Below, in pieces: positions 44,011 through 54,447 of a DNA stretch of 64,000 bases (within the stretch, counting starts at the first letter, position 1; each line of letters opens with the position of its first letter). The notes below the pieces were generated by a model, which was given only the letters and a program-made list of their open reading frames with translations, searched no databases and was not told the origin of the DNA. The DNA lies in contig NZ_JADLZT010000011.1 of NCBI RefSeq assembly GCF_015453285.1, positions 1 to 64,000 on the forward strand. Reading direction: 5' to 3'. Source of the stretch: Lysobacter niastensis (GTDB lineage Bacteria; Pseudomonadota; Gammaproteobacteria; Xanthomonadales; Xanthomonadaceae). A program made the position numbers and the translations under genes.

Positions 44011-45009
44011 TCAGCCCATCATGCCGTGCGAGGCGATGCCCGCCGGCGGCCAGTTCTCGAGCTTCATGCCAAGGGAGAGACCGCGCTGGGCGAGCACTTC
44101 CTTGATTTCGGTGAGCGACTTCTTGCCGAGGTTCGGCGTCTTGAGCAGCTCCACTTCGGTCTTCTGGATCAGATCGCCGACGTAGTAGATGCTCTCGGCC
44201 TTGAGGCAGTTGGCCGAACGCACGGTCAGTTCGAGGTCGTCGATCGGACGCAGCAGGATCGGGTCGACGCCGCTGGTGGCCGGCTTCGCCGCACCGCGGT
44301 CGCGGTGGGTGAAGTCGCCGAACACCGACAGCTGGTCGGTGAGGATGTCGGCCGCGGTGCGGACGGCTTCCTCGGCATCGATCGTGCCGTTGGTCTCGAT
44401 GTCGAGAACCAGCTTGTCGAGGTCGGTGCGCTGCTCGACGCGCGCCGCTTCGACGGCATACGCCACGCGGCGGACCGGCGAGAAGCTGGCATCCAGCATC
44501 AGACGGCCGATGGCGCGGGTTTCCTCGTCCGGACGACGACGCGCGGCGGCCGGCTGGTAGCCGAAGCCACGCTCGATCTTCAGACGCATGTTGAGCGCGG
44601 TGTCCTTGGTCAGGTGCGCGATCACATGTTCCGGATTGAGGATCTCGACGTTGTGGTCGGTCTTGATGTCACCGGCGGTGACGATGCCCGGGCCCTGCTT
44701 GGCCAGGGACAGCGTCGAGGACTCACCGGTGTGCATGCGGATGGCGACGTCCTTGAGGTTCAGCAGAACCTCGAGGACATCCTCCTGCAGCCCTTCGACC
44801 GTGGTGTACTCGTGCAGCACGCCATCGATCTCGACTTCCGTGATTGCGAAGCCCGGGATCGACGACAGCAGCACGCGGCGCAGCGCATTGCCGAGCGTAT
44901 GGCCGTAGCCACGCTCCAGCGGTTCGATGACGACCTTGGCACGGTTACCCGTAAGGCGCTCGATCTGGGGGCCGCGGGGGCGCAGCACCTGGTTTGCGGT
45001 TACCGTCAT
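44011..45009 (-). CDS. rpoA: RNA polymerase alpha subunit
   Basis: The 332-residue subunit (E. coli 329) has an N-terminal assembly domain ([20 protein letters not shown]) and, after a linker near 235-250, a C-terminal domain that binds UP elements and activators ([28 protein letters not shown]). It nucleates polymerase assembly as a dimer. AGGAGA precedes the start. It lies 18 nt after rpsD in the alpha operon. Confidence 0.97.
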   Translation of the reverse strand: MTVTANQVLRPRGPQIERLTGNRAKVVIEPLERGYGHTLGNALRRVLLSSIPGFAITEVEIDGVLHEYTTVEGLQEDVLEVLLNLKDVAIRMHTGESSTLSLAKQGPGIVTAGDIKTDHNVEILNPEHVIAHLTKDTALNMRLKIERGFGYQPAAARRRPDEETRAIGRLMLDASFSPVRRVAYAVEAARVEQRTDLDKLVLDIETNGTIDAEEAVRTAADILTDQLSVFGDFTHRDRGAAKPATSGVDPILLRPIDDLELTVRSANCLKAESIYYVGDLIQKTEVELLKTPNLGKKSLTEIKEVLAQRGLSLGMKLENWPPAGIASHGMMG

Positions 45010-45027
45010 GTTCTGGCGTCTCCTGGG

Positions 45028-45657
45028 TTACTTCGAGTACAGCTCGACAATCAGCGCTTCGTTGATGTCGGCCGGCAGGTCTGCACGATCCGGAACAGCC
45101 TTGAACACGCCACTGAACTTCTTGCTGTCAACTTCGACCCACGACGGCGAGAGGTCCATCTGCTGCGACACGGTCAGGGATTCCTGCACGCGAAGCTGCT
45201 TCTGGGCGCGCTCAGCCAGCGCGATCGCGTCACCGGCCTTGACCTGGTAGGAGGGCAGGTTGACGGGCTTGCCGTTGACCGTGACGCCGCGGTGCGAGAC
45301 CAGCTGACGGGCAGCCGGACGGGTCACTGCGAAGCCCATGCGGTAAACGACGTTGTCAAGACGGGTCTCGAGGAGCTGCAGCAGGTTTTCACCCGTGTTG
45401 CCCTTCTTGGTCGAGGCCTTCTTGTAGTAGTTGCGGAACTGACGCTCCAGCAGACCGTAGATACGCTTGACCTTCTGCTTCTCGCGCAGCTGGGTGGCGT
45501 AATCGGACAGCTTGCCCTTGCGGGCGGTCGGGCCATGCTGGCCGGGCTTCTGCTCCAGCTTGCACTTGGAGTCGAGGGCACGAGCCGACGACTTCAGGCC
45601 AAGGTCAGCGCCTTCGCGACGAGCGAGCTTACAGGTGGGACCAATATAACGAGCCAT
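45028..45657 (-). CDS. rpsD: 30S ribosomal protein S4
   Basis: The 209-residue S4 (E. coli 206) starts [16 protein letters not shown] and contains [20 protein letters not shown] and the S4 RNA-binding domain from about residue 98 ([23 protein letters not shown]). It is a primary 16S binding protein and, in enteric bacteria, the translational repressor of the alpha operon. It lies 14 nt after rpsK. Confidence 0.97.
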   Translation of the reverse strand: MARYIGPTCKLARREGADLGLKSSARALDSKCKLEQKPGQHGPTARKGKLSDYATQLREKQKVKRIYGLLERQFRNYYKKASTKKGNTGENLLQLLETRLDNVVYRMGFAVTRPAARQLVSHRGVTVNGKPVNLPSYQVKAGDAIALAERAQKQLRVQESLTVSQQMDLSPSWVEVDSKKFSGVFKAVPDRADLPADINEALIVELYSK

Positions 45658-45671
45658 GTTCTTTCAGCTCC

Positions 45672-46064
45672 TCAGACGCGACGCTTTTTCGGCGGACGGC
45701 ACCCGTTGTGCGGGATCGGCGTCACGTCGATGATGTTGATGATCTTGTAGCCGACGTTGTTGAGCGAACGCACGGCTGACTCACGACCCGGACCCGGGCC
45801 CTTGATGCGGACTTCCAGCGACTTGACGCCGTAGTCGAGTGCAGCGCGGCCGGCCTTTTCGGCGGCGACCTGAGCGGCGAACGGGGTCGACTTGCGCGAA
45901 CCGCGGAAACCCGCTCCGCCCGAAGTCGCCCACGACAGCGCGTTGCCCTGGCGGTCGGTGATCGTGATGATGGTGTTGTTGAAAGAAGCGTGGACGTGGG
46001 CGATGCCGTCGGTGACGACGCGCTTGATCTTCTTCTTGGTCTTAGCAGCTGCTGGCTTGGCCAT
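45672..46064 (-). CDS. rpsK: 30S ribosomal protein S11
   Basis: The 130-residue S11 has an Ala/Lys-rich N-terminus ([15 protein letters not shown]), the family core [19 protein letters not shown] and [18 protein letters not shown], and the conserved end [12 protein letters not shown]. It lies on the 30S platform near the mRNA exit. It follows rpsM by 12 nt. Confidence 0.97.
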   Translation of the reverse strand: MAKPAAAKTKKKIKRVVTDGIAHVHASFNNTIITITDRQGNALSWATSGGAGFRGSRKSTPFAAQVAAEKAGRAALDYGVKSLEVRIKGPGPGRESAVRSLNNVGYKIINIIDVTPIPHNGCRPPKKRRV

Positions 46065-46076
46065 GATCAGATCTCC

Positions 46077-46433
46077 TTACTTCTTGATGGCCTTGCGCGG
46101 ACCCTTGCGGGTACGAGCATTGGTCCGGGTGCGCTGACCACGCAGCGGGAGACCGCGGCGGTGACGCAGACCGCGGAAGCAGCCCAGGTCCATCAGACGC
46201 TTGATGGCAATGCCGATCTCACGACGGAGGTCGCCCTCGACCACGTACTTGCCGACCTCGGCGCGCAGGCGCTCGACTTCCGGCTCGGACAGGTCACGGA
46301 TCTTGGTCGTCGAGGTGACGCCAGCGGCTTCACACACTTTCTTCGAACGGGTACGGCCGATGCCGTAGATGCTTTGCAGCCCAACCCAGACATGCTTCTG
46401 GGCAGGCAGATTGACGCCCGCAATACGCGCCAT
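46077..46433 (-). CDS. rpsM: 30S ribosomal protein S13
   Basis: The 118-residue S13 (E. coli 118) begins [20 protein letters not shown] and has the helix-turn region [13 protein letters not shown] and the basic tail [15 protein letters not shown]. It is in the 30S head and contacts 50S and P-site tRNA. It is the first gene of the alpha operon, after a 235-nt gap from secY in which rpmJ would normally lie. Confidence 0.97.
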   Translation of the reverse strand: MARIAGVNLPAQKHVWVGLQSIYGIGRTRSKKVCEAAGVTSTTKIRDLSEPEVERLRAEVGKYVVEGDLRREIGIAIKRLMDLGCFRGLRHRRGLPLRGQRTRTNARTRKGPRKAIKK

Positions 46434-46526
46434 AACGCGATCTCCAACTGATTTGGCGGCCGGAACGGATTGATCCCGGCGGAGTGAACTGGAAATGTTA
46501 TCAAGGTCTCGGGTTAATAGGAAGCC

Positions 46527-46550
46527 CCGGGGTGCCCTAAGGCGCCCCGG
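46527..46550 (-). other. GC hairpin in the secY-rpsM gap
   Basis: A 10-bp stem CCGGGGTGCC (one G-T pair) with loop CTAA. Further inverted repeats in the same gap are GCATGGG...CCCATGC, GGGCGGT-TTGAG-ACCGCCC and GCGCGC...GCGCGC. Together they fill most of the 235-nt interval between secY and rpsM. No rpmJ frame is present. Confidence 0.65.
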
Positions 46551-46668
46551 TGCCCGGCATGGGGAGTGTGCCCATGCTCCGGCGACGAATCCGGCCTGGC
46601 TGGACCGGGCGGTTTGAGACCGCCCTGCCCGCCCCGCGCGCTACTCTGGCGCGCGGAAGGGTCCGGGT

Positions 46669-48030
46669 TCACCCGCGCGCGAGACCGCCGCGCGAGCCGC
46701 CCTTCAAGTTCGCCTTCTTCAGCAGGCTCTCGTACTGATGCGACATCAGGTGAGCCTGGATCTGGGCGATGAAATCCATGATCACGACGACCACGATCAG
46801 CAGCGAAGTGCCGCCGAAGTAGAACGACGTGCCCATCTTGGTGCGCATGATCTCCGGGAGGAGACAGACCGCCACCAGATAGATGGCGCCGGCCGCTGTC
46901 AGGCGGGTCAGCACACCATCGATATAGTCCGCGGTGGCCTTGCCCGGGCGGATACCCGGAATGAGCGCACCCGACTTCTTGAGATTATCCGCGGTTTCCT
47001 GCGAGTTGAACACCAGCGCCGTGTAGAAGAACGCGAAGCCGATGATCAGACCTGCATAGAGGATCATGTGCAGCGGCTCACCCGGGTTCAGCCACTGGCT
47101 GACCTGCTGGAGCCAGGAGATCGAGCCGCTCTGGCTGAACCAGGTGGCTGCGGTCGCCGGGAACATCACGATGCTGGACGCGAAGATCGCCGGGATGACG
47201 CCGGACATGTTCAACTTCAGCGGCAGGAACGACGACTGGTTCAGGTAGGCGCTACGACCACCCTGACGCCGGGCGTAATTCACCGTGATACGGCGCTGAC
47301 CACGCTCGACGAACACCACCAGGTAGGTGAAGCCCAGCACCAGCGCAACCACACCGATCGCCACCAGCGCGCTCATGTCGCCGTTGCGGATCTGCTCGAA
47401 CATGCCGATCACAGCTGCGGGCAGGCCCGCCACGATGCCGGCGAAGATGATCAGCGAGACGCCGTTGCCGATGCCACGCTCCGTCACCTGCTCGCCCAGC
47501 CACATCAAGAACATGGTGCCGGCCGTCAGCGCGATGACTGCGGTGATGATGAAGCCCGGGCCCGGACTGTAGACCACCGGGATGCCCTGGCTCGCACCAC
47601 CGGCTTGCAGGGCCGTGGCGATGCCCCATGCCTGGAACACGGCCAGCGGGATCGCACCCATTCGCGACCACTGGTTGATCTTGCGCCGGCCCGACTCGCC
47701 TTCCTTCTGGATGGCCTTCAGGCTGGGCACGATCTGCACCAGCAGCTGCACGATGATCGACGCCGAGATGTACGGCATCACGTTGAGCGCGAACAGGCTG
47801 AAACGATGGAGCGCACCACCGGAGAACATGTTGAACATGTCCACGATGGTGCCCTTCTGCGTTTCCATCAGCTTGAGCATCGCCTCCGGATTGACGCCCG
47901 GCACCGGGATGTAGCAGCCGATGCGGTAGACGATCAAAGCGCCGACCACGAACAGCAGGCGCTGACGGAGCTCGGTGAACTTACCGAGCCCGCCGCCCAT
48001 GCCGGCCATCGCGTTGCCGCTCTGCGCCAT
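46669..48030 (-). CDS. secY: Preprotein translocase subunit SecY
   Basis: The 453-residue channel subunit of SecYEG has ten predicted membrane helices. The first begins [20 protein letters not shown] and the plug region is near [18 protein letters not shown]. It contains the cytoplasmic loop [16 protein letters not shown]. It inserts and exports proteins with SecA or ribosomes. It follows rplO by 7 nt and is the last gene of the spc operon seen here, since rpmJ is absent. Confidence 0.97.
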   Translation of the reverse strand: MAQSGNAMAGMGGGLGKFTELRQRLLFVVGALIVYRIGCYIPVPGVNPEAMLKLMETQKGTIVDMFNMFSGGALHRFSLFALNVMPYISASIIVQLLVQIVPSLKAIQKEGESGRRKINQWSRMGAIPLAVFQAWGIATALQAGGASQGIPVVYSPGPGFIITAVIALTAGTMFLMWLGEQVTERGIGNGVSLIIFAGIVAGLPAAVIGMFEQIRNGDMSALVAIGVVALVLGFTYLVVFVERGQRRITVNYARRQGGRSAYLNQSSFLPLKLNMSGVIPAIFASSIVMFPATAATWFSQSGSISWLQQVSQWLNPGEPLHMILYAGLIIGFAFFYTALVFNSQETADNLKKSGALIPGIRPGKATADYIDGVLTRLTAAGAIYLVAVCLLPEIMRTKMGTSFYFGGTSLLIVVVVIMDFIAQIQAHLMSHQYESLLKKANLKGGSRGGLARG

Positions 48031-48037
48031 GCTCCGG

Positions 48038-48475
48038 TTACTCCTCGACCTTGCCGCCGGCCGCTTCGATCGCGGCCTTGGCGCCGGCCGTGGCCAGCAC
48101 GCCCTTGAGCACGAACTTCTTGGTCAGTTCGCCCTTCTTCACGATCTTGGCCTGCTTGGCGGTGCTCGGCACCAGCTTGGCAGCCTTCAGAGCGGCGAAG
48201 TCGATCTGGCCAGCGTCAAGCTTGTCCAGCTGGTACAGCAGCACTTCGGCCGTGTCCTTCAGGAGCTTGGAGCGGAAGCCGATCTTCGGCAGGCGACGCT
48301 GCATCGGCATCTGGCCGCCTTCGAAGCCGGCCTTGATCTTGCCCTTGCCCGAACGCGCGAACGAACCCTTGTGGCCGCGACCAGCGGTCTTGCCCAGGCC
48401 CGAGCCGATACCACGACCCACGCGGGTGCGCTCGGTGCGAGCGCCGTCGGCGGGCTGGAGAGTGTTGAGACGCAT
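48038..48475 (-). CDS. rplO: 50S ribosomal protein L15
   Basis: The 145-residue L15 (E. coli 144) has the Gly-rich N-terminal extension [20 protein letters not shown] that penetrates 23S rRNA and the [18 protein letters not shown] motif. It starts [16 protein letters not shown]. It lies 6 nt after rpmD. Confidence 0.97.
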   Translation of the reverse strand: MRLNTLQPADGARTERTRVGRGIGSGLGKTAGRGHKGSFARSGKGKIKAGFEGGQMPMQRRLPKIGFRSKLLKDTAEVLLYQLDKLDAGQIDFAALKAAKLVPSTAKQAKIVKKGELTKKFVLKGVLATAGAKAAIEAAGGKVEE

Positions 48476-48481
48476 GATTGA

Positions 48482-48682
48482 TTACTCCTCGACGCGAACG
48501 AGGTAGTGCAGCTGATTGATCAGGCCACGCACCTGCGGGCTGTCCTTCAGTTCACGCACATCGTTGAGCTTGTTCAGGCCCAGGGCACGCACCGACAGAC
48601 GGTGACGCGACTGGGTGCCACGGAGACCCTTGACCAGGCGCACCTTGACGGTGCCGCCGGCGACGGCTTCATTCTTAGCCAT
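48482..48682 (-). CDS. rpmD: 50S ribosomal protein L30
   Basis: The 66-residue L30 contains [20 protein letters not shown] and [20 protein letters not shown], typical of the family. Its start overlaps the rpsE stop by 8 nt, giving translational coupling. It has a slightly longer N-terminus than E. coli L30 (59). Confidence 0.96.
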   Translation of the reverse strand: MAKNEAVAGGTVKVRLVKGLRGTQSRHRLSVRALGLNKLNDVRELKDSPQVRGLINQLHYLVRVEE

Positions 48683-49214
48683 TGATCAGGTCCTCCACCT
48701 TCTTGCCGCGCTTGGCCGCGATCTTGGCCGGCGAATGCATCTCGCCCAGGCCCTTCAGCGTGGCGCGCACCAGGTTGATCGGGTTACGCGAGCCCACGGC
48801 CTTGGCCAGCACGTTCTTCACGCCAACGGCTTCGAGGACAGCGCGCATCGCGCCACCGGCGATGACGCCGGTACCTTCGGAAGCCGGCTGCATGAACACG
48901 CGAGCGGCGCCATGGCCCGACTTCACGGCGTGCCACAGGGTGCCGTTGTTCAGGTCGACGTTGACCATGCTCTTACGGGCATATTCCATCGACTTCTGGA
49001 TGGCGACCGGCACTTCGCGCGCCTTGCCATAGCCGAAGCCGACCTTGCCGTCGCCATCGCCGACCACGGTCAGCGCGGTGAAGGTGAACTGGCGGCCACC
49101 CTTGACGGTCTTGCTGACGCGGTTGACCGCGATCAGCTTCTCGATCATGCCATCGTCGATCTCTTCGCGGTTACGGTCGCGATCACGACCCCGCGGTGCA
49201 CGTTCTTCTGCCAT
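48675..49214 (-). CDS. rpsE: 30S ribosomal protein S5
   Basis: The 179-residue S5 (E. coli 167) has an Arg/Asp-rich N-terminal extension ([17 protein letters not shown]). The double-stranded RNA-binding domain follows ([31 protein letters not shown]) and then [19 protein letters not shown]. It helps decoding accuracy. ATG 49214 is preferred to a TTG two codons earlier. It follows rplR after an atypically long 162-nt gap with hairpins. Confidence 0.96.
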   Translation of the reverse strand: MAEERAPRGRDRDRNREEIDDGMIEKLIAVNRVSKTVKGGRQFTFTALTVVGDGDGKVGFGYGKAREVPVAIQKSMEYARKSMVNVDLNNGTLWHAVKSGHGAARVFMQPASEGTGVIAGGAMRAVLEAVGVKNVLAKAVGSRNPINLVRATLKGLGEMHSPAKIAAKRGKKVEDLING

Positions 49215-49343
49215 TTCCAAATTCCTGGTGATTTGAGGGATTTGCGGCTTGGCCGCTTATGGTTGTGGTCTACAGCGGTTGTATCGACGCGGAGAGAAAT
49301 CTCCGCGGCGCCCGGCACCATCTGTGCCGGCAGGAATGCTGTC

Positions 49344-49369
49344 AGGCGTGGGGACGGATCCCCACGCCT
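49344..49369 (-). other. Hairpin between rplR and rpsE
   Basis: A perfect 10-bp stem AGGCGTGGGG with a 6-nt loop lies directly after the rplR stop. A second hairpin, CCGGCACC-ATCT-GTGCCGG, follows in the same gap. Both are inside the spc operon. Confidence 0.7.
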
Positions 49370-49376
49370 TCAAGAC

Positions 49377-49730
49377 TTAGAACTGCAAGCCGCCTTCGCG
49401 GGCTGCATCGGCGAGTGCCTTGATGCGGCCATGGAAGCGGTAACCCGAACGGTCGAAAGCGACCTTCTCGATGCCGGCGGCCTTGGCCTTGGCGGCGATC
49501 GAATGGCCCACCTTGACGGCGGCATCGGAGTTCTTGCCGTTCTTCAGGCCTTCCTTGACGTCGGCCTGCAGGGTCGAGGCCGAAGCCAGGACCTTGGAGC
49601 CATCGGCGGTGAAGACCTGGGCGTACAGGTGCTGACCGGTGCGCAGCACCGTCAGGCGCGGCACGCCGAGTTCGCGGATGTGCGAGCGCGTCGACTTGGC
49701 GCGACGCAGGCGGGCGATGTTCTTGTTCAT
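49377..49730 (-). CDS. rplR: 50S ribosomal protein L18
   Basis: The 117-residue L18 (E. coli 117) binds 5S rRNA in the central protuberance. Recognisable parts are [20 protein letters not shown], the YAQVF core and the ending [20 protein letters not shown]. It lies 29 nt after rplF. Confidence 0.97.
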   Translation of the reverse strand: MNKNIARLRRAKSTRSHIRELGVPRLTVLRTGQHLYAQVFTADGSKVLASASTLQADVKEGLKNGKNSDAAVKVGHSIAAKAKAAGIEKVAFDRSGYRFHGRIKALADAAREGGLQF

Positions 49731-49759
49731 GGTATCTGTCCTCGAAAGCTGAAAGCCGA

Positions 49760-50287
49760 TTAGGCCTTCTTGGCTTCCTTGCGAATGATCACTTCACCGG
49801 CGTACTTCACGCCCTTGCCCTTGTAGGGCTCCGGCGGACGGAAGCCACGAATCTTGGCGGCAACTTCACCGACGCGCTGCTTGTCCGCGCCCTGGACCAC
49901 GATCTCGGTCTGGGTCGGCGTGGCGATGGTGATGCCTTCCGGGGCCTGGAACAGCACCGGGTGGGAGAAACCCAGCGACAGGTTCAGGTCCTTGCCCTGC
50001 ATGGAGGCGCGGTAACCGACGCCGACCAGCTCTAGCTTGCGCTCGAAACCCTCGGACACACCCTTGACCATGTTGGCCAGGATGGCGCGCAGGGTGCCGG
50101 TCAGCGGGATCAGCGCAGCGTCTTCGGTCGAGAACACGGCATGGCCGTCTTCGACCTTGACCGCGATGCCGGCCGGCTTGGCCACGCTCAGCGTGCCCTT
50201 CGGGCCCTTGGCGCTGATCGAATCGGCCTGGATGTTCAGTTCGACGCCCTTCGCCAGGGCGATCGGCTTCTTGGCAACTCGGGACAT
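49760..50287 (-). CDS. rplF: 50S ribosomal protein L6
   Basis: The 175-residue L6 (E. coli 177) starts [15 protein letters not shown] and has the two repeated domains with [20 protein letters not shown] and the C-terminal [16 protein letters not shown]. It lies at the base of the L7/L12 stalk near the factor-binding site. The start fits the family; the frame extends 23 codons upstream into rpsH without homology. It lies 13 nt after rpsH. Confidence 0.97.
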   Translation of the reverse strand: MSRVAKKPIALAKGVELNIQADSISAKGPKGTLSVAKPAGIAVKVEDGHAVFSTEDAALIPLTGTLRAILANMVKGVSEGFERKLELVGVGYRASMQGKDLNLSLGFSHPVLFQAPEGITIATPTQTEIVVQGADKQRVGEVAAKIRGFRPPEPYKGKGVKYAGEVIIRKEAKKA

Positions 50288-50300
50288 GTCTATTCCTCCC

Positions 50301-50699
50301 TTAGGCCACGAAGCACAGGACTTCACCGCCGACGCCCTGCTGGCGCGCCTGCGCATCCGTCATGATGCCCTTCGAGGTGGAGATGATGGCGACGCCGAGG
50401 CCACCGAGGACCTTCGGCAGAGCGGCCTTGCCGCGGTACTGACGCAGACCCGAACGGGAGTAGCGCTCGAGGCGCTCGATCACCGGCTTGCCTTCGTAGT
50501 ACTTCAGGACGATTTCGAGTTCGGCCTTGCCATTGCCCGTATCGGTAACGCGCGAGTCGAGGATGTAGCCCTCGTCCTTCAGCACGCCGGCAATGGCGAC
50601 CTTGATCTTGGACGACGGCATTTTCACCGTCTGCTTCCGGACAGCCGCCGCATTCTTGATGCGGACCAGCATGTCGGCGATGGGATCAGTCATGCTCAT
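50301..50699 (-). CDS. rpsH: 30S ribosomal protein S8
   Basis: The 132-residue S8 (E. coli 130) begins [17 protein letters not shown] and ends [22 protein letters not shown], with the STSKGIMTD rRNA-contact motif. In E. coli it represses the spc operon. The first of two nearby ATGs is used because AGGTG is about 8 nt before it and E. coli S8 also begins MSM. A 168-nt gap with a large hairpin separates it from rpsN. Confidence 0.97.
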   Translation of the reverse strand: MSMTDPIADMLVRIKNAAAVRKQTVKMPSSKIKVAIAGVLKDEGYILDSRVTDTGNGKAELEIVLKYYEGKPVIERLERYSRSGLRQYRGKAALPKVLGGLGVAIISTSKGIMTDAQARQQGVGGEVLCFVA

Positions 50700-50808
50700 G
50701 AATATGCACCTATGAGTAGCACCGATATCCGCGGAATTGCGAATTCAGTTGTATACGCCTAGTTCCAGGCGCCCCGCCCTTCCGGCCGGAGCGGCCTGAA
50801 ACGAGCGA

Positions 50809-50835
50809 GCCGGCAAGTCTAGCAGACTTGCCGGC
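50809..50835 (-). other. Perfect 12-bp hairpin between rpsN and rpsH
   Basis: GCCGGCAAGTCT and its complement are separated by AGC. It lies 33 nt after the rpsN stop within the spc operon. There is no T tract. Confidence 0.7.
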
Positions 50836-50867
50836 GCACTGTTACTACCTGGACCAGCCGAAGCTGA

Positions 50868-51173
50868 TTACCAGCTGGCCTTGCGCAGGCCCGGCACGTC
50901 GCCGTTCATCGTCGCCTTGCGCAGCATGTTGCGGCCGAGGCCGAACTTGCGGTACACGCCACGCGGGCGGCCCGACAGTTCGCAACGGTTGCGCTGGCGG
51001 CTCGGCGAGGAGTCGCGCGGCAGCTTCTGCAGCTTGACGGCGGCTTCCATCTTCTCTTCGTACGAAGCGGACTCGCTGGAGATGATCTTCTTCAGCGCGA
51101 TACGCTTCTCGCCATGCTGCTTGGCAAGCTTGGCCCGCTTGATCTCGCGGTTGACCATGGAGGTCTTGGCCAT
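50868..51173 (-). CDS. rpsN: 30S ribosomal protein S14
   Basis: The 101-residue S14 is the long type without the CxxC zinc motifs (E. coli 101). It contains [20 protein letters not shown] and the C-terminal [20 protein letters not shown]. It binds in the 30S head. It lies 18 nt after rplE. Confidence 0.97.
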   Translation of the reverse strand: MAKTSMVNREIKRAKLAKQHGEKRIALKKIISSESASYEEKMEAAVKLQKLPRDSSPSRQRNRCELSGRPRGVYRKFGLGRNMLRKATMNGDVPGLRKASW

Positions 51174-51191
51174 TGTGTCAGTCCTCGAGTA

Positions 51192-51734
51192 TCAGTTGCG
51201 GAACGGGAAGCGGAAGGCTTCGAGCAGCGCCTTGGCTTCGGCGTCGGTCTTCGCGGTCGTGGTGATCGCGATGTCCATGCCGCGCAGGGCGTCGACCTGG
51301 TCGAAGTCGATTTCCGGGAAGATGATCTGCTCCTTCACGCCCATGTTGTAGTTGCCACGGCCGTCGAACGAACGACCCGACACGCCGCGGAAGTCACGCA
51401 CGCGCGGCAGCGAGATGTTGATCAGACGGTCCAGGAACTCGAACATCTGGCCACGGCGCAGCGTGACCTTGCAGCCGATCGGCCAACCGTCGCGGATCTT
51501 GAACGAAGCCACCGACACGCGGGACTTGGTCACGATCGGCTTCTGGCCGGCGATCTTGGTCAGATCGGCGACTGCGTTTTCCAGGATCTTCTTGTTGGTC
51601 GCGGCTTCGCCGACGCCCATGTTGATCGTGATCTTGGTCAAACGCGGCACTTCCATCGGGTTCGTGTAACCGAACTTCTTGGTCAGGGCCGGGACGACTT
51701 CGTCCTTGTAGAACTTTTCGAGACGCGTGGTCAT
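51192..51734 (-). CDS. rplE: 50S ribosomal protein L5
   Basis: The 180-residue L5 (E. coli 179) binds 5S rRNA. It contains [39 protein letters not shown], the [20 protein letters not shown] loop and the ending [10 protein letters not shown]. It lies 11 nt after rplX. Confidence 0.97.
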   Translation of the reverse strand: MTTRLEKFYKDEVVPALTKKFGYTNPMEVPRLTKITINMGVGEAATNKKILENAVADLTKIAGQKPIVTKSRVSVASFKIRDGWPIGCKVTLRRGQMFEFLDRLINISLPRVRDFRGVSGRSFDGRGNYNMGVKEQIIFPEIDFDQVDALRGMDIAITTTAKTDAEAKALLEAFRFPFRN

Positions 51735-51745
51735 TTCAGCATTCC

Positions 51746-52060
51746 TCAGGCGTCAACCGCCTCACCGCTGGAGCGGAACACACGCAACTTGCGTCCATCC
51801 TCCAGCACCTTGAAAGCAACGCGCTCACCCTTGCCCGAGGCCGGGTTGAACAGCATCACGTTGGAAATGTGGATCGGAGCTTCACGCTCGATCACGCCGC
51901 CCGGCTGGCCAGCCTGCGGGTTCGGCTTGGTGTGGCGCTTGATGACGTTGACGTTCGACACGACGACCTTGTCGCCGGCGATGCGAACAACCTCGCCCTT
52001 CTTGCCCTTGTCCTTGCCGGTGGTGACGATCACCTGATCGCCCTTGCGGATACGGTTCAT
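51746..52060 (-). CDS. rplX: 50S ribosomal protein L24
   Basis: The 104-residue L24 (E. coli 104) has the KOW motif near the N-terminus ([20 protein letters not shown]) and [20 protein letters not shown]. It starts 50S assembly by binding the 5' end of 23S rRNA. It lies 14 nt after rplN. Confidence 0.97.
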   Translation of the reverse strand: MNRIRKGDQVIVTTGKDKGKKGEVVRIAGDKVVVSNVNVIKRHTKPNPQAGQPGGVIEREAPIHISNVMLFNPASGKGERVAFKVLEDGRKLRVFRSSGEAVDA

Positions 52061-52074
52061 ATCTATTCCTCCGC

Positions 52075-52443
52075 TCAGAGCACTTCAGGAGCGAGCGAGA
52101 CGATCTTCATGAACTTCTCGGTACGCAGCTCGCGGGTAACAGGCCCGAAGATGCGGGTACCGATCGGTTCCTGCTTGTTGTTCAGGAGCACGGCGGCATT
52201 GCCATCGAAGCGGATCAGCGAACCGTCCGGACGGCGCACACCCTTGCGGGTACGCACCACGACGGCGTCGTAGACGTCGCCCTTCTTGACCTTGCCACGC
52301 GGGATCGCGTCCTTCACGGTGACCTTGATGATGTCGCCGATGCCGGCGTAGCGGCGCTTAGAGCCGCCCAGCACCTTGATGCACATCACTTCTTTGGCAC
52401 CGGAATTGTCGGCCACGTCGAGGTAGCTTTGCATCTGGATCAT
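52075..52443 (-). CDS. rplN: 50S ribosomal protein L14
   Basis: The 122-residue L14 (E. coli 123) starts [20 protein letters not shown] and contains [20 protein letters not shown] and the [13 protein letters not shown] end. It forms the intersubunit bridge with 16S rRNA. It lies 14 nt after rpsQ; in E. coli this is the first spc gene, but here no promoter-sized gap is present. Confidence 0.97.
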   Translation of the reverse strand: MIQMQSYLDVADNSGAKEVMCIKVLGGSKRRYAGIGDIIKVTVKDAIPRGKVKKGDVYDAVVVRTRKGVRRPDGSLIRFDGNAAVLLNNKQEPIGTRIFGPVTRELRTEKFMKIVSLAPEVL

Positions 52444-52457
52444 GGTTAGCTCTCCTC

Positions 52458-52727
52458 TTATTCCGCCGCGCGGCTGACGATCTCAACCACGCTCCAGTTC
52501 TTGGTCTTGGACATGGGCGCGATCTCCTTCACGCGCACGATATCGCCTTCCTTGCAGGCGTTATCGGCGTCGTGGGCGTGGAGCTTGGTCGAGCGGCGCA
52601 GGTACTTGCCGTACAGCGCGTGCTTGACCTGGCGCTCGATGAGGACGGTGACGGTCTTGTCCATCTTGTTGCTGACGACCCGGCCTTCAACCGTGCGCAA
52701 CGCCTTCTCTGTATTGTTGTCGGTCAT
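52458..52727 (-). CDS. rpsQ: 30S ribosomal protein S17
   Basis: The 89-residue S17 (E. coli 84) has the OB-fold core [20 protein letters not shown] and [12 protein letters not shown], ending [12 protein letters not shown]. It is a primary 16S rRNA binder. It lies 11 nt after rpmC. Confidence 0.97.
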   Translation of the reverse strand: MTDNNTEKALRTVEGRVVSNKMDKTVTVLIERQVKHALYGKYLRRSTKLHAHDADNACKEGDIVRVKEIAPMSKTKNWSVVEIVSRAAE

Positions 52728-52738
52728 GGTTCGGATCC

Positions 52739-52924
52739 TTACTTCTTCTGGCCGATGAGCGTGTTGACGCGAGCGATCTCGCGGCGCACACGACGGGCCT
52801 CGTGGGTCTTGGCAAGCTGGCCGGTGGCCTTCTGCATGCGGAGAGCGAAGCTCTCCTTGTGCAGTTCGACCAGGTGGGCCTTCAGCTCGTCAGCCGACTT
52901 CTCGCGCAGCTGCTTGAGTTCCAT
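52739..52924 (-). CDS. rpmC: 50S ribosomal protein L29
   Basis: The 61-residue L29 (E. coli 63) is a helical hairpin: [20 protein letters not shown] and [20 protein letters not shown], ending VNTLIGQKK. It sits at the tunnel exit next to L23. Its ATG shares one base with the rplP stop (TAATG). Confidence 0.96.
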   Translation of the reverse strand: MELKQLREKSADELKAHLVELHKESFALRMQKATGQLAKTHEARRVRREIARVNTLIGQKK

Positions 52925-53337
52925 TAGCGCACCGTCCGGGTAACGAAAGTGGTGGTGACCGAGAGCTTGGCGGCCGCCAGACGGAACGCTTCACGCGCCA
53001 CGTCCTCACCCACGCCTTCGATCTCGTAGATCATCCGGCCGGGCTGGATCTGGGCCACCCAGTACTCGACGTTGCCCTTACCGGAGCCCATTCGGACTTC
53101 GATCGGCTTCTTGGTGATCGGCTTGTCGGGGAACACGCGGATCCACATCTTGCCGCCGCGCTTCACATAGCGGCTGATGGAGCGGCGAGCTGCCTCGATC
53201 TGGCGAGCGGTCAGCTGACCGTGCGCCGTTGCCTTAAGGCCGTACTCGCCGAAGCTGACGGCATTGCCGTTCCAGCTCAGGCCCTCATTGCGGCCCTTGT
53301 GTACCTTGCGGTACTTGGTTCGCTTGGGTTGCAACAT
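52924..53337 (-). CDS. rplP: 50S ribosomal protein L16
   Basis: The 137-residue L16 (E. coli 136) begins [19 protein letters not shown] and contains [20 protein letters not shown], the [18 protein letters not shown] loop and [20 protein letters not shown]. It contacts A-site tRNA and helps organise the peptidyl-transferase region. It lies 6 nt after rpsC and overlaps rpmC by one base. Confidence 0.97.
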   Translation of the reverse strand: MLQPKRTKYRKVHKGRNEGLSWNGNAVSFGEYGLKATAHGQLTARQIEAARRSISRYVKRGGKMWIRVFPDKPITKKPIEVRMGSGKGNVEYWVAQIQPGRMIYEIEGVGEDVAREAFRLAAAKLSVTTTFVTRTVR

Positions 53338-53343
53338 GGTCGA

Positions 53344-54087
53344 TTACCTCTGTTCGCGGGCGCCACGGCCCGGACGGTCGCTGCGATCACCGCGGTCACC
53401 ACGGTCACCGCGATCGCTACGCGGCGAGTCGTCCTGCTTTTCCTGGCCGACCTGGGAGAAGTCGAAGACCTCGCCCTTGTAGACCCACACCTTGATGCCG
53501 ATGATGCCGTAGGTCGTCTTGGCTTCAGCGAAGCCGTAGTCGATGTCGGCACGCAGCGTGTGCAGCGGCACGCGACCTTCGCGGTACCACTCCGAACGCG
53601 CGATCTCGGCGCCATTGAGACGGCCGGCGACATTGACCTTGATGCCCAGGGCACCGAGGCGCATCGCGTTGCCGACCGCACGCTTCATGGCGCGGCGGAA
53701 CATGATGCGGCGCTCGAGCTGCTGAGCGATCGACTCGGCGACCAGCTGCGCGTCGAGTTCCGGCTTGCGGACCTCGGTCACGTTGATGTGCGCCGGAACG
53801 CCCATCAGCTGGCTGACTTCCTTACGCAGCTTCTCGATGTCCTCGCCACGCTTGCCGATCACCACGCCCGGACGGGCGGTATGGATCGTGACGCGGGCGT
53901 TGTTGGCCGGACGCTCGATGAAGATCTTCGAGATACCGGCCTGCGCCAGCTTCTTGCGAAGCATGTCGCGGACCTTCAAGTCAGCTGCCAGGAAATCGGC
54001 GTACTGCTTCTTGTTGGCAAACCACTTGGAATTCCAGTCCTTGGCGATGCCCAGGCGGATGCCAGTCGGATGAACTTTATGACCCAT
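53344..54087 (-). CDS. rpsC: 30S ribosomal protein S3
   Basis: The 247-residue S3 (E. coli 233) starts [20 protein letters not shown] and has the KH domain with [17 protein letters not shown] and the C-terminal domain with [20 protein letters not shown]. The last ~35 residues are a charged low-complexity tail containing repeats of [10 protein letters not shown], which lengthens it relative to E. coli. It forms the mRNA entry channel. It lies 14 nt after rplV. Confidence 0.97.
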   Translation of the reverse strand: MGHKVHPTGIRLGIAKDWNSKWFANKKQYADFLAADLKVRDMLRKKLAQAGISKIFIERPANNARVTIHTARPGVVIGKRGEDIEKLRKEVSQLMGVPAHINVTEVRKPELDAQLVAESIAQQLERRIMFRRAMKRAVGNAMRLGALGIKVNVAGRLNGAEIARSEWYREGRVPLHTLRADIDYGFAEAKTTYGIIGIKVWVYKGEVFDFSQVGQEKQDDSPRSDRGDRGDRGDRSDRPGRGAREQR

Positions 54088-54101
54088 TGTCTGACTCCGC
54101 C

Positions 54102-54437
54102 TTACTTGCCCGCGCCCACAACCACAGTGATGTGGCTGGTGCGCTTGAGGATGCGGGTGCCGCGGCCCTTCGCACGCGCCATGAAGCGCTTAAGTGCGGG
54201 ACCCTCGTCCACCATGATGGTCTTGACCTTGAGATCGTCGATGTCAGCGCCCTGGTTGTTCTCGGCGTTGGCGATGGCGGACTCCACGACCTTGCGGATC
54301 AGTGAAGCAGCCTTCTTGTCCGAGAACTTCAGGAGGTTGACGGCGCGCTCGGCGGACAGACCACGCACCTGGTCGGCGACCAGGCGGGCCTTCTGCGGGG
54401 AGATGCGCGCAGTGCGCAGGATGGCTTTCGCTTCCAT
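54102..54437 (-). CDS. rplV: 50S ribosomal protein L22
   Basis: The 111-residue L22 (E. coli 110) contains [20 protein letters not shown], the beta-hairpin region near [18 protein letters not shown] that lines the exit tunnel, and the GPALKRF motif. ATG 54437 (MEAKAILR) is chosen over ATG 54443 because AAGGAG abuts the first ATG but lies 6 nt before the second. It lies 10 nt after rpsS. Confidence 0.95.
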   Translation of the reverse strand: MEAKAILRTARISPQKARLVADQVRGLSAERAVNLLKFSDKKAASLIRKVVESAIANAENNQGADIDDLKVKTIMVDEGPALKRFMARAKGRGTRILKRTSHITVVVGAGK

Positions 54438-54447
54438 GGTCATCTCC

